Source of the DNA: Candidatus Neomicrothrix sp. UBA7884
Lineage (GTDB): Bacteria > Actinomycetota > Acidimicrobiia > Acidimicrobiales > MedAcidi-G1
Reading direction: 5' to 3'
DNA length: 64,000 nucleotides
NCBI GenBank assembly: GCA_002501135.1
Contig: DLRQ01000054.1
Location: 6,529-70,528 of the forward strand
In this document: positions 44,215 through 53,100 of the stretch, piece after piece
Layout: every line of letters starts with the position of its first letter
Numbering within the stretch: the stretch's first letter is position 1
The notes under the pieces: model-generated
Told to the model about the DNA's origin: nothing
What the model saw: the letters and a program-made list of their open reading frames with translations, nothing else
Database searches by the model: none
Program-made: the position numbers and the translations under genes

Positions 44215-45843
44215 GTGACGCTCACATCACTTGACGCCGCTGCCCTGCGCTCGGCGATGAATGCCTTTGCCGAGGCGCTGTCTGGCCACCGCGAGGTCCT
44301 CAACCTCTTGAACGTCTATCCGGTTCCCGACGGCGACACCGGTACCAACATGTACATGACCGTCGAATCGGTCGTCTCCGGACTGGGTGCACTCGAAGAC
44401 GGTTCGGACATGGCCGCAGTCACCGGCGCCATCTCGCACGGATCCCTCATGGGTGCCCGTGGCAACTCCGGCGTCATCTTGTCCCAGATCCTGCGTGGCC
44501 TGATGGAGGTCATGTCCGGAACCGGGAAAGTGGACGGACGGGCACTGGCCGATGGTCTGGCAGGTGCCTCTGCTGCCGCCTACACGGCGGTGATGCGGCC
44601 CGTCGAGGGCACCATTCTCACTGTGGTACGTGAGTCGTCCACGGCAGCGCTCAGCTCAGCCGGTGAGGGCGGTGACCTCCTCGCCGTCGCTGAGGCGGCA
44701 CGCATCGCCGGTGGCGATGCTCTCGAGCGGACTCCCGAACTCCTTCCGGTGCTGGCCGAGGCCGGTGTGGTCGATGCGGGTGGCAGCGGTTTCCTGCTCC
44801 TGCTTGATGCATTGTTGACAGCGGTCGACGGCCGGGCTCTCCCCGAACCACCCGAGGTCTCAGGACCGGTGGCCGGGTCGGTAGGCGATGGACATCCTTC
44901 CGGACAGGACGGCACCCGTTACGAGGTCATGTACTTTCTCGAGGCCGCCGACGACGATGTCCCGGGCTTCAAGGAGGCCTGGGACTCCCTCGGCGACTCG
45001 ATCGTGGTGGTGGGTGGCGACGGAATCTGGAACTGCCACGTCCACACCGACGACATCGGTGCTGCCATAGAGGCCGGAATCGCGGTTGGGCGACCCCACC
45101 GGATAAGGGTCACCGACCTCTACGAGGAGGTCGAGGAGCAGACATGGGTCCGCGAACACATCGAGGACGACGGCCCGACTGATCCCATCGACTGTGCCGT
45201 AGTCGCCGTGGCAAACGGTGATGGGCTCCGTCAGATCTTCAGGTCCCTCGGGGTGCGCAGGGTGGTTGTCGGTGGCCAGTCCATGAACCCGTCCACTACC
45301 GACCTGCTTGAGGCGGTCGAGGCCGTGCCGGCCGACGAGGTCGTGATACTTCCCAACAACGGCAACATCATTCCCGTAGCCGAACAGGTCGACGGCCAGA
45401 CCACCAAGACCGTGAGGGTCGTGCCGACCAGGGGGGTCACGGAGGGTTTCGCCTCGTTGCTCGAGTACGACCCGTGCGGCACTGCAGACGGCAATGCCAC
45501 CGCAATGGCGGCAGCGGCATCAGCGGTGCTGGCCGGTGAGGTCACCGTGGCTGTACGCGATGCGGGCAGCGAAGCGGGGGCCATCAGCGAGGGAGACCAC
45601 CTGGGCCTCTCCGGCGGAAAGGTCATGGTCATTGCAGGCTCTCTCTTCGCTGCCACGACCGGGCTCTTCGACACCGTGGTGACCGACGAGCATGAGTTGG
45701 TCACCCTCATCGAGGGTGCCGACGCCGACGAGGCCACGACGGCCTCCATAGTCTCCTGGCTTGAGGCCGAACACCCCGACCTCGAGGTCGAGACCCATGT
45801 CGGCGGGCAACCTCTCTACCCCTACTACCTGGGAATCGAGTAG
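44215..45843 (+). CDS. fakA: DAK2-domain protein, fatty acid kinase FakA-like
   Basis: This 542-residue protein has an N-terminal DAK2 ATP-binding domain with [20 protein letters not shown] (about 32-51) and [19 protein letters not shown], a middle region and a C-terminal FakA domain (GHCHTDD-like [17 protein letters not shown], then [16 protein letters not shown]). FakA phosphorylates fatty acids delivered by a DegV-type FakB. The DegV partner is not in the window. The GTG at 44215 starts the homology. Its place between rpmB and recG is common in Gram-positives. Confidence 0.88.
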   Translation: MTLTSLDAAALRSAMNAFAEALSGHREVLNLLNVYPVPDGDTGTNMYMTVESVVSGLGALEDGSDMAAVTGAISHGSLMGARGNSGVILSQILRGLMEVMSGTGKVDGRALADGLAGASAAAYTAVMRPVEGTILTVVRESSTAALSSAGEGGDLLAVAEAARIAGGDALERTPELLPVLAEAGVVDAGGSGFLLLLDALLTAVDGRALPEPPEVSGPVAGSVGDGHPSGQDGTRYEVMYFLEAADDDVPGFKEAWDSLGDSIVVVGGDGIWNCHVHTDDIGAAIEAGIAVGRPHRIRVTDLYEEVEEQTWVREHIEDDGPTDPIDCAVVAVANGDGLRQIFRSLGVRRVVVGGQSMNPSTTDLLEAVEAVPADEVVILPNNGNIIPVAEQVDGQTTKTVRVVPTRGVTEGFASLLEYDPCGTADGNATAMAAAASAVLAGEVTVAVRDAGSEAGAISEGDHLGLSGGKVMVIAGSLFAATTGLFDTVVTDEHELVTLIEGADADEATTASIVSWLEAEHPDLEVETHVGGQPLYPYYLGIE

Positions 45844-45855
45844 GGGGCAGCAGGC

Positions 45856-47985
45856 GTGGCCGGCAACGGCGTAACCCTCAGAGAACTGGGCGATAGGCCG
45901 GTCACGGACCTGAACGGTGTGGGGGAAAAGAGGGCAGCGGCCCTGGCGAAGGTCGACGTTCGCACCGTGCTGGACATGCTCTGCTACTACCCGCGCCGGT
46001 ATCTGGACAGGAGCCGCGAGGCCACCATCTCGGCCCTCCCGGTGGGGGACGAGGGGATGGTCCTCGTTCGGGTCACCTCCGTGGCGGTGCGCCGTACCAG
46101 GAACCGTCGGACGCTCGTCGAGGTCAGGGCCGAGGACGAAACCGGTTCGCTGGGCCTGACTTTTTTCAACCAGCCATGGAGGGAGCGACAGCTGTCGGTC
46201 GGAACCGAGGCGGTGGTGTTCGGCAAGGTCGATCAGTACCAGGGCCGCAACCAGATGACGAACCCGCTGGTCGACCTGGTGGGTGACCAGACGGGCAGGA
46301 TCGTCGCCGTCTACCCGCAGTCCGAGGCGGCGGGCCTCCACACATGGCAGTTCGACTCCATGACAGCCGAGGCCCTCCGGAGGGTGACCGGGGGCCGTGG
46401 GTTCGCCGATCCGGTGCCGGTCGAGATTCGCGACACGTATCGCCTTGTCGGCCGCTCAGCCGCCTTCAGCGGCATCCACAGGCCAGGCTCGATGAAGGAG
46501 GTGTCCGAGGCCAGGCGGCGCCTGGTGTTTGATGAACTGCTCCGCATTCAGCTCGAGCTGGTCCAACGAAAGGTCGAGCTGGAGCGGACAACGAGGGGGA
46601 TTGCCCACGGCGTCCAAGGTGATCTGGTCGGAGCGTTTCACGGTGCCCTCGGTTTTTCCCTGACCGGCGCCCAGATCCGGACAATCGACGAGATCGGTGC
46701 CGACCTGGCCGAGCCACACCCCATGCACAGGCTCCTGCAGGGAGACGTCGGCTCAGGCAAGACCGTCGTTGCCGTCACCGCAATGCTGGCTGCGGTGCAG
46801 GGTGGTCACCAGGGGGCACTGATGGCCCCCACCGGGGTGTTGGCCGAGCAGCACCACATGGGTGTGGCCGAACTGCTCGGAGAGCTCACTGTCCCTGACC
46901 CGTCGACCCTTCTGGGGAGCCGACCCCTCAGGGTTGACCTGCTCACCGGTCGAACGACGGCCCCCGAGCGCAGGCGCATCACCGCAGAACTGGCTGCAGG
47001 CAGCGTGGACATCCTCATTGGCACGCATGCGCTGATCCAGGAGGGCGTCGAGTTCAACTCCCTCGGAGTCGTCGTGATTGACGAACAGCACAGGTTCGGC
47101 GTCGAACAACGTGCGGCGCTCCGCGAGAAGAACGCCGATGCAACCGTGCCCGACGTCCTCGTCATGACAGCCACGCCCATTCCCAGGACGGCAGCCATGA
47201 CCGTCTACGGCGACCTCGACGTGTCGGTGCTCGACGAGATGCCACCCGGGCGGACACCGATCGTCACCTCGTGGGTTGAAGATGCCGACGAGGAGGTCTG
47301 GCAGGCCGTCAGGTCCGAGGTCGCTGCCGGGCGGCAGGCCTATGTGGTGTGTCCCCTGATCGAGGAGTCCGAGAACCTCGAGGTCCGATCGGCTGAGGAG
47401 ACCCTTGCAGATCTGTCCGCCGGGCCGCTTGCCGACCTGCGGTTGGGGCTGCTCCACGGGCGTGTCGGCCAGGCTGAACGCGAGGAGGCGATGAGCCGGT
47501 TCCGTACCGGCGACATCGACGTGATGGTCGCCACCACGGTCATCGAGGTCGGCGTGGATGTACCGAACGCCAGCATCATGGTGGTGCTCGATGCAGCCCG
47601 CTTCGGAATTGCACAGTTGCACCAGCTTCGGGGCCGTGTCGGCAGGGGAGCAGCCGCCAGCAGGTGCATCCTCGTCGGTGAGGCGCCGACACCTGATTCC
47701 GAGGAGCGGCTGAGGGCGCTGGTCCGCAGCACCGACGGCTTTGAACTGGCCGAGGTCGACCTGGAACTGCGCGGGGAGGGAACGATCATGGGTGAGAGGC
47801 AGAAGGGTCGCAATGATCTGCGGCTGGCCTCGTTGCGGCGCGACCGGGAGTGGGTCGAGGTCGCCCGTGAGGTGGCGGTGGGACTCGTGGGCGACGGTGA
47901 CGGCATGGCTGTCCATCCCGCCCTGGCAGACGAGGTGGCGCTGTTCCTCGGAGAGGCCGAGTCGGACTTTCTTCTCAAGTCCTGA
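45856..47985 (+). CDS. recG: ATP-dependent DNA helicase RecG
   Basis: The 709-residue helicase has a wedge/OB domain at 1-160 (VDVRTVLDMLCYYPRRYLDR), P-loop LLQGDVGSGKTVVAVTAML near 295, DEQHRFGVEQR near 408, VMTATPIPRTAAM and VEVGVDVPNASIMVVLDAARF, and the RecG tail GEGTIMGERQKGRNDLRLA. It regresses stalled forks. It begins with GTG 12 nt after fakA, in the same operon. Confidence 0.96.
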   Translation: MAGNGVTLRELGDRPVTDLNGVGEKRAAALAKVDVRTVLDMLCYYPRRYLDRSREATISALPVGDEGMVLVRVTSVAVRRTRNRRTLVEVRAEDETGSLGLTFFNQPWRERQLSVGTEAVVFGKVDQYQGRNQMTNPLVDLVGDQTGRIVAVYPQSEAAGLHTWQFDSMTAEALRRVTGGRGFADPVPVEIRDTYRLVGRSAAFSGIHRPGSMKEVSEARRRLVFDELLRIQLELVQRKVELERTTRGIAHGVQGDLVGAFHGALGFSLTGAQIRTIDEIGADLAEPHPMHRLLQGDVGSGKTVVAVTAMLAAVQGGHQGALMAPTGVLAEQHHMGVAELLGELTVPDPSTLLGSRPLRVDLLTGRTTAPERRRITAELAAGSVDILIGTHALIQEGVEFNSLGVVVIDEQHRFGVEQRAALREKNADATVPDVLVMTATPIPRTAAMTVYGDLDVSVLDEMPPGRTPIVTSWVEDADEEVWQAVRSEVAAGRQAYVVCPLIEESENLEVRSAEETLADLSAGPLADLRLGLLHGRVGQAEREEAMSRFRTGDIDVMVATTVIEVGVDVPNASIMVVLDAARFGIAQLHQLRGRVGRGAAASRCILVGEAPTPDSEERLRALVRSTDGFELAEVDLELRGEGTIMGERQKGRNDLRLASLRRDREWVEVAREVAVGLVGDGDGMAVHPALADEVALFLGEAESDFLLKS

Positions 47986-48005
47986 ACCCCGTGGGTGTGC
48001 GGTCG

Positions 48006-48170
48006 CTACAGGTCGGGCTCGTCGTCGGCCATGACGATGTCCCAGCGGTCCATGCAGAGCTCGCACCTGTAGGCGACAGAGTCGCCCGGCTCCAGATCGT
48101 GGTCAGGAGCGCCGAGCAGATGGCATGTTCCGCCGCAGTCGACACAGACAATGGTGGCAGGTGCTTTCAC
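48006..48170 (-). CDS. Small zinc-ribbon-like protein, 54 residues
   Basis: A GTG at 48170 begins a protein with two CxxC knuckles, CVDCGGTC (about 10-17) and CELCMDRW (about 40-47), separated by an acidic loop, the layout of a zinc ribbon. TACGGT lies 7 nt before the GTG. The longer frame to 48350 runs against rsmD and is a shadow. It lies convergent to recG and divergent from rsmD. Function unknown; it may bind nucleic acid or a protein partner. Confidence 0.65.
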   Translation of the reverse strand: MKAPATIVCVDCGGTCHLLGAPDHDLEPGDSVAYRCELCMDRWDIVMADDEPDL

Positions 48171-48177
48171 GGGTCGG

Positions 48178-48183
48178 ACCGTA
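48178..48183 (-). promoter_or_regulatory. Putative -10 (TACGGT) of zinc-ribbon gene
   Basis: On the minus strand TACGGT ends 7 nt before the GTG at 48170. Confidence 0.45.
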
Positions 48184-48249
48184 GCGGCCCCGCCGCCACC
48201 GCCCACGACGAAGCGGGCACCATACTTGGCCGATGGGAGTGCGTAGCCA

Positions 48250-48837
48250 ATGAGGGTTGTAGCGGGAACCGCCGGAGGTCGCCGCCTGGCCGGTCCCACC
48301 GGGCCGGGGCTGCGACCGACCAGCGACAGGGTCAGGGAGTCCATGTTCAACGCCCTCTACAGCCTCGGTGCGATCGAGGGAGCCGTGGTGCTCGACCTGT
48401 TCGCCGGAACCGGGGCCCTCGGAATCGAGGCGCTGTCGCGTGGAGCCGAACGGGCGGTGTTCGTTGAGAACTCAAGGTCCGGTGCCGACCTTGTCCGCCA
48501 GAACGTGGCAACCTGTGGCATGGATGACCGGGCCGAGGTCGTCGTTGCCGACGGCACCTCATGGGCCCGGGCAGACCGCACGGAGTGGGACCTTGTGCTC
48601 CTTGATCCGCCGTACGACTTCGACTCCTGGCCTGATCTCCTCGACTCGGTGGCGGGCGGTGCACCGGGGTCGGTGGTGGTCGTCGAGTCGAACCATGAAC
48701 TTGATCCCGGCCCACGGTGGAATGTCGAGTCCACCCGTCGCCACGGGAGTACCGTGGTGATGCTGATGAGGCCAGCCTCCGAAGCCGGCCAACCAGCCAA
48801 CCAACCAACCGACCCGACTGGGAGCCACCACAAGTGA
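48250..48837 (+). CDS. rsmD: 16S rRNA (guanine(966)-N2)-methyltransferase RsmD
   Basis: The 195-residue SAM-dependent methylase has RVVAGTAGGRRLAGPTGPGL at the start, RPTSDRVRESMFNALYSLG, the SAM site VLDLFAGTGALGIEALSRGA and the catalytic LLDPPYDFD near 119. It methylates G966 in 30S subunits. The C-terminus ends in a low-complexity QPANQPTDPTG-like tail encoded by a tetranucleotide repeat. The stop overlaps the coaD GTG start. Confidence 0.94.
   Translation: MRVVAGTAGGRRLAGPTGPGLRPTSDRVRESMFNALYSLGAIEGAVVLDLFAGTGALGIEALSRGAERAVFVENSRSGADLVRQNVATCGMDDRAEVVVADGTSWARADRTEWDLVLLDPPYDFDSWPDLLDSVAGGAPGSVVVVESNHELDPGPRWNVESTRRHGSTVVMLMRPASEAGQPANQPTDPTGSHHK
48791..48814 (+). repeat. Tetranucleotide tract (AACC/AGCC/GACC)6 at the end of rsmD
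   Basis: Six 4-nt units (AACC, AGCC, AACC, AACC, AACC, GACC) lie 20 nt before the rsmD/coaD overlap. Unit loss or gain would change the RsmD frame and the coupling to coaD. Confidence 0.7.
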
Positions 48838-49313
48838 CCCGAGTCCTATATCCCGGATCTTTCGATCCTGTCCACAACGGCCATATCGAGATGGTCGAGA
48901 CCTCGGCACGCCTGTTCGACGAGGTGGTGGTGGCCGCCCTGATCAACCCGTCCAAGGGCGACGGCCTGTTCGACCTCGACGAGCGCATGGGCCTGCTCGA
49001 CGACTGCTTCGACCACCTGCCCAACGTCTCGACCACCTCTTTCGATGGGCTCGTGGTCGATCTGGCCCGAGAGGTCGGTGCCGACTTCATCATTAAGGGT
49101 CTGCGGGCGGTGTCCGACTTCGAGAGCGAACTCCAGATGGCCCAGATGAACTCGGCGATCTCCGGAGTCGAGACACTCTTTCTGCCTACGGCATCCCGAC
49201 GCTCGTTCCTGGCATCGCGGCTCATCCGGGAGGTGGCACGTCTGGGCGGCGACGTCTCCACAATGGTTCCAGACCCGGTCTCCAGGCGTCTGGCTGACCG
49301 GTTCACATCATGA
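48834..49313 (+). CDS. coaD: Phosphopantetheine adenylyltransferase
   Basis: This 159-residue nucleotidyltransferase carries the fourth step of CoA synthesis. It has the HxGH-type motif YPGSFDPVHNGHIEM (5-19), KGLRAVSDFESELQMAQMN near 86 and SSS-like SRRSFLASRLIREVA (the family ISST motif). The GTG overlaps the rsmD stop and its own stop overlaps the next ATG. The rsmD-coaD pair is widely conserved. Confidence 0.95.
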   Translation: MTRVLYPGSFDPVHNGHIEMVETSARLFDEVVVAALINPSKGDGLFDLDERMGLLDDCFDHLPNVSTTSFDGLVVDLAREVGADFIIKGLRAVSDFESELQMAQMNSAISGVETLFLPTASRRSFLASRLIREVARLGGDVSTMVPDPVSRRLADRFTS

Positions 49314-49951
49314 CCGATCAGCCGACTCCGGTCCCTCCCGCCTCGGAGACCTTCCAGGCGCCATTACCGGTGTCCTCCGATCCGTACCGCCCGCCCCAGG
49401 TCGAGGCAATCCTCAGGCAGGCACGCGAGGTCGTGGCGTCGGCCCGCCCGATGCCCCTGTCCACCTCATCGATGATCAACAAGGACGAGCTGTTGAACAT
49501 GCTCGACGAGGCTGTCGCGCGCCTCCCCGACGAACTTCGGGCCGCACGCTGGCTGCTCAAGGAGCGTGAGGAGTTTTTGGCGAAGGTCCGCGGCGAGGGC
49601 GACGACATCCTCGAACTGGCCAGGTCCAGGGCCGAGCGTCTCGTGCAGCGCACTGAGGTAGTCAGGACCGCTGAACAGCGTGCACGGCAACTTCTCGAAA
49701 CTGCCCGCGAAGAGGCCCGTCGGATGCGGCGCGAAACTGAGGACTACTGCGACCAGAAGCTTGGGAGCTTCGAGACCCTTCTCACGAGCACCAGGGATGC
49801 CATCGCCAACGGTCGCCGGCGCCTCCAGGAGACCGTGCTCGACCGGGATCGCGAGAACCGTGAGGCCGAGGCCGAAGAGGCCGAGGCCGTCAGGTCGCGA
49901 TCCGCCTCGGTTTTCTTCGATCAGGACCAGGAAACCGACGAGCCCGGCTGA
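49310..49951 (+). CDS. Coiled-coil protein (DivIVA/AtpF-like helical), unknown
   Basis: The 213-residue protein has a proline-rich N-terminus (about 1-30), then a helix with VEAILRQAREVVASAR and a long charged coiled coil at about 75-200 (AEQRARQLLETAREEARRMR). It has no membrane segment. Such proteins between coaD and DUF177 are seen in actinobacteria and may scaffold division or envelope synthesis (inference). It overlaps coaD as ATGA. Pfam-type assignment is not possible from sequence alone. Confidence 0.75.
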   Translation: MTDQPTPVPPASETFQAPLPVSSDPYRPPQVEAILRQAREVVASARPMPLSTSSMINKDELLNMLDEAVARLPDELRAARWLLKEREEFLAKVRGEGDDILELARSRAERLVQRTEVVRTAEQRARQLLETAREEARRMRRETEDYCDQKLGSFETLLTSTRDAIANGRRRLQETVLDRDRENREAEAEEAEAVRSRSASVFFDQDQETDEPG

Positions 49952-49989
49952 CGCCGGCATTACCCCGACCGCCTGGTGACGTTGCTGCC

Positions 49990-50553
49990 ATGACCAGAGA
50001 CCTCCTGTTTTCCCTCGATGCCCTTCGGCGGCGTCGCGACGTGGTCCGGGAGGTCGACCTCGAGGTCGACCTTGACGACCTGGTCGTCGGTGGTGTCGAC
50101 GTAACCGACGGTCGGGTTGCCCTCTCGCTGGTTGTAGAGGTCCGCGGAAGTGAGGTTGCGGTTACCGGCAGGCTGGCGGCTGACTGGACCGGTGAGTGTC
50201 GACGTTGCCTCGAATCCGTTTCCGGCCAGCTCGACCTTGAGGTCGGCGAGGTCTATGTGCCGGACCGCCCCGACAGCGAGGGAAACCTCCCCGACACGGG
50301 CAACGTCTACCTGCTGACGGGAGAGAACCTCGACCTTGAACCTCTCGTGCGAGACGCAGTGCTCCTGTCGCTTCCCCTCTCGCCACTGTGCAGCGACGAG
50401 TGTGAGGGCCCCGACACCGAACGATTCCCCACCGGGGTCCCGCCCGACGGTTACTTCACCGGTGAGAAACCCATGGACCCGAGATGGGCGGTGCTCGACG
50501 TCCTTCGGGAGGGCGCAGTCGAAGACGACAATGCCCCCGGAGCCTCATCCTGA
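49990..50553 (+). CDS. YceD/DUF177-family protein
   Basis: This 187-residue protein has the DUF177 signature WTGECRRCLESVSGQLDLEV near 72, with two cysteines, and a later LPLSPLCSDECEG pair near 130, which may form a four-cysteine zinc site. YceD proteins are linked to 23S rRNA and L32 expression; here it lies just before rpmF, the conserved order yceD-rpmF-plsX. The start ATG is at 49990. Confidence 0.9.
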   Translation: MTRDLLFSLDALRRRRDVVREVDLEVDLDDLVVGGVDVTDGRVALSLVVEVRGSEVAVTGRLAADWTGECRRCLESVSGQLDLEVGEVYVPDRPDSEGNLPDTGNVYLLTGENLDLEPLVRDAVLLSLPLSPLCSDECEGPDTERFPTGVPPDGYFTGEKPMDPRWAVLDVLREGAVEDDNAPGASS

Positions 50554-50694
50554 CTCCGGACCACATGGGAACACCGGGTGTGGCCCCGGTGCGGGTTGTG
50601 TGGTCTCCCCGCTAGCCTTGCCGGGTCGTCAGGACAGCATCCCGTTTGTCCTGATACCCATTTCAGACCGCCGATCATCACCGAGGAACCGACG

Positions 50695-50874
50695 ATGGCC
50701 GTTCCCAAGAAGAAGACCTCAAAGGCCAAGGGCCGTAGCCGCAAGGCGGCCGCCTGGACCCTTGGCACTGCATCACGAAGTGCGTGCGACCGGTGTGGCG
50801 CCACCAAGCGACCCCACCACGTGTGTGGCAACTGCGGCTGGTACGCAGGACGCCAGGCAGTAGAAGTCGACTGA
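50695..50874 (+). CDS. rpmF: 50S ribosomal protein L32
   Basis: The 59-residue protein has the L32 start AVPKKKTSKAKGRSRKAA and the zinc-ribbon CDRCGATKRPHHVCGNCGWY, keeping all four cysteines. GAGGAA lies 6 nt before the ATG at 50695. The 141-nt gap before it probably holds a promoter, but none was recognised by eye. Confidence 0.96.
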   Translation: MAVPKKKTSKAKGRSRKAAAWTLGTASRSACDRCGATKRPHHVCGNCGWYAGRQAVEVD

Positions 50875-50924
50875 CCGGCACACGGTCATTCCCCTGTGTC
50901 CCAGCTTCTGACAACAGGGCCCTG

Positions 50925-51905
50925 ATGCTCCCCATTGCCGTAGACGCAATGGGAGGCGACAACGCCCCGTCCGAGATCGTTGCCGGCGCGCGTCTCGCCG
51001 CCGACGAGGGCACGCCCGTCCTGCTGGTGGGTCGTCCCGACGAGATGGGCGACACCGGTGGCCTGCCGGTCATCGAGGCATCAGAGGTCATCGCCATGGA
51101 CGCCGAGCCCGGCTCCAGCGTTCGCCGCATGAAGGACTCCTCGCTGGTCCGTGCCGCCGAGGCGGTTCGCGACGGCGCCGCCTCGGCCATGGTCAGTGCA
51201 GGAAACACCGGTGCGACAATGGCAAGCGCCCTGCTCCGGATGGGCCGGATACGCGGGGTTTCCCGGCCTGCCATCGCCACCCTTCTCCCGGCACCCGGCA
51301 CAACACCCACGGTGCTCCTTGATGCCGGCGCAAACTCCGAGTGCAACCCCGAGTGGCTGGTTCAGTTCGGGCAGATGGGAGCCGTGTTCGCAACGGACCG
51401 TCTCGGTATCGCAGAACCGCGTGTTGCGCTGTTGTCCATCGGCGAGGAGGCCGGCAAGGGCAGCCCGCTCGTGAAGGAGGCCTACAAGGCCCTCGCCGAG
51501 GCCGAGTTCAGGCAGGGAGCATTCATCGGAAACGTCGAGGGCAGGGACCTGCTCACCGACGCTGCCGATGTGGTGGTCACCGACGGGTTCACCGGCAACG
51601 TGGCTCTCAAGGCACTCGAGGGAAGCATGAAGACCCTCATCACCGCCCTGCTCACGAGCATGTCGTCCCGGCCCGAGGCCATCGAGGCCGCCGACGTCCT
51701 GGCACCCGAGTTCGACGCCCTCTACCGGCAGTTCCACCCCGACACATATGGCGGGGCGATGCTCCTCGGCGTGAGGGGCGTCTGCATCATCAGCCACGGT
51801 TCCACCGGGGCCACGGCGATGAAGAACGCCATCGGCATGGCTGCCGAGATGGTCGAGACCGGCGTGGTCGGCCATCTGGAGGCGGCCGTGGGCGAAACGG
51901 GCTGA
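50925..51905 (+). CDS. plsX: Phosphate acyltransferase PlsX
   Basis: The 326-residue enzyme makes acyl-phosphate from acyl-ACP for phospholipid synthesis. It has PIAVDAMGGDNAPSEIVAGA at the start, SAGNTGATMASALLRMG near 103, LLDAGANSECNPEWLVQF near 138 and VRGVCIISHGSTGATAMKNA near 290. The ATG at 50925 starts the homology; the frame is open upstream through rpmF. It lies beside acpP, as usual. Confidence 0.95.
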   Translation: MLPIAVDAMGGDNAPSEIVAGARLAADEGTPVLLVGRPDEMGDTGGLPVIEASEVIAMDAEPGSSVRRMKDSSLVRAAEAVRDGAASAMVSAGNTGATMASALLRMGRIRGVSRPAIATLLPAPGTTPTVLLDAGANSECNPEWLVQFGQMGAVFATDRLGIAEPRVALLSIGEEAGKGSPLVKEAYKALAEAEFRQGAFIGNVEGRDLLTDAADVVVTDGFTGNVALKALEGSMKTLITALLTSMSSRPEAIEAADVLAPEFDALYRQFHPDTYGGAMLLGVRGVCIISHGSTGATAMKNAIGMAAEMVETGVVGHLEAAVGETG

Positions 51906-51982
51906 GTCCTGCACGACATTCCAGACGGTTTGACCACATGTCGCATCATTTGAACCAATGCTCATCATCCGTATCGCTCCGC

Positions 51983-51988
51983 TAGGAT
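51983..51988 (+). promoter_or_regulatory. Putative -10 (TAGGAT) of acpP
   Basis: TAGGAT lies 43 nt before the GTG at 52032, in the 126-nt gap after plsX; AAGGAG at 52020-52025 is the Shine-Dalgarno, so this message would have a leader. Confidence 0.35.
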
Positions 51989-52031
51989 TCGGACGGTCGT
52001 TTACGCAGCAGATGGCGACAAGGAGCCTCAG

Positions 52032-52322
52032 GTGCCAGCAGAAACCCATGTCGAAGGCACCCCTGTGGGGCGCGACGAGGTTCTCGGAATAATCCGGGAG
52101 CGGCTTGCCGACATCCTCGAGATCGAACCGTCCGCGATCAGCGAGGGCGCATCCTTCGCCGACGATCTGAACGCCGACTCCCTGGCGCTCATCGAGCTGG
52201 TCGAGGCCCTCGAAGAGGAGTTGGGCGAGCGTTCGGTGGGTTTCAGGTTCGACGACGACGACCTCGACGACCTCAGGTCCGTACGCGACGCCGTCGACTA
52301 TGTCGTCTCCCGCCTCGGCTGA
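52032..52322 (+). CDS. acpP: Acyl carrier protein
   Basis: The 96-residue carrier has the phosphopantetheine site DDLNADSLALIELV with Ser50. It is longer than E. coli ACP (78) because of about 15 extra N-terminal residues and an acidic insert near the end (FDDDDLDDL). It overlaps the rnc start by 23 nt. With plsX upstream it serves fatty acid and phospholipid synthesis. Confidence 0.9.
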   Translation: MPAETHVEGTPVGRDEVLGIIRERLADILEIEPSAISEGASFADDLNADSLALIELVEALEEELGERSVGFRFDDDDLDDLRSVRDAVDYVVSRLG

Positions 52323-53100
52323 GAACCTGGTCATCGACCACCCGACCAGCGAGCAGCCCGCTGAGGGCGCTGTCGCCTCGGCGCTCGACGCCTTTGAGGC
52401 CGCCCTCGGTCACCGGTTCGCCGATCCCCAGCTCCTGACATCGGCCCTGACCCACCGTTCCTGGTGTGCTGAACACGGTGGCAGGTCCAACGAACGCCTC
52501 GAGTTCCTTGGCGATGCGGTGCTCGGTCTTGCAGTCGCCGACCGTGCGTTTCGCTCCCGGCCCGACCACGACGAGGGAGACCTGGCCAAGATCAGGTCGG
52601 CCGTCGTCAGCGAGGACGCTCTGGCCGATGCAGCGCGCTCCATCGGGTTGGGCGGAGTGCTGCTGCTGGGTCGCGGAGAGGCGGCATCTGGCGGCCGCGA
52701 CAAGTCCTCGATTCTCTGTGACGCCATGGAGGCGGTTGTCGGAGCCGTGTTCCTCGACGCCGGTCACGCCCGCGCAACCGAGGTTGTTCACGGCCTGCTG
52801 GCCGAACCAATCAGGGCCGCCTCGCTCCGCCCGGGCGACAACGACCACAAGACCCGCCTTCAGGAGATGGTGGCGCAGGCCTCCTACGAGGTCCCCCGTT
52901 ACCTCGTCACCTCTGACGGCCCTGAACATGAGACCAGGTTCAGGGCCGTTGTCGAGGTGGGTGACCAGACCTTCGGCCCGGGCCACGGAACGTCCAAGAA
53001 GAGGGCCGAACAGGCGGCGGCAGAAATTGCGTGCGCGTCCCTCGCCGATGGGCAGATCCCAATGTTTGAGACAACCGAGATAACCGGAGACAAGCCATGA
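52300..53100 (+). CDS. rnc: Ribonuclease III
   Basis: This 266-residue dsRNA endonuclease has the catalytic helix NERLEFLGDAVL (Glu68, Asp72), a second acidic site in LCDAMEAVVGAVFLD and a C-terminal dsRBD (HKTRLQEMVAQ, KKRAEQAAAEIAC). It processes rRNA precursors. It starts inside acpP and overlaps the Fpg-like start as ATGA, so the three are coupled. Confidence 0.95.
   Translation: MSSPASAENLVIDHPTSEQPAEGAVASALDAFEAALGHRFADPQLLTSALTHRSWCAEHGGRSNERLEFLGDAVLGLAVADRAFRSRPDHDEGDLAKIRSAVVSEDALADAARSIGLGGVLLLGRGEAASGGRDKSSILCDAMEAVVGAVFLDAGHARATEVVHGLLAEPIRAASLRPGDNDHKTRLQEMVAQASYEVPRYLVTSDGPEHETRFRAVVEVGDQTFGPGHGTSKKRAEQAAAEIACASLADGQIPMFETTEITGDKP

Noticed and set aside
46753..48066. 437-codon minus-strand frame opposite recG
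   Set aside because: No ribosome-binding site or recognisable motif; composition mirrors the recG codons.
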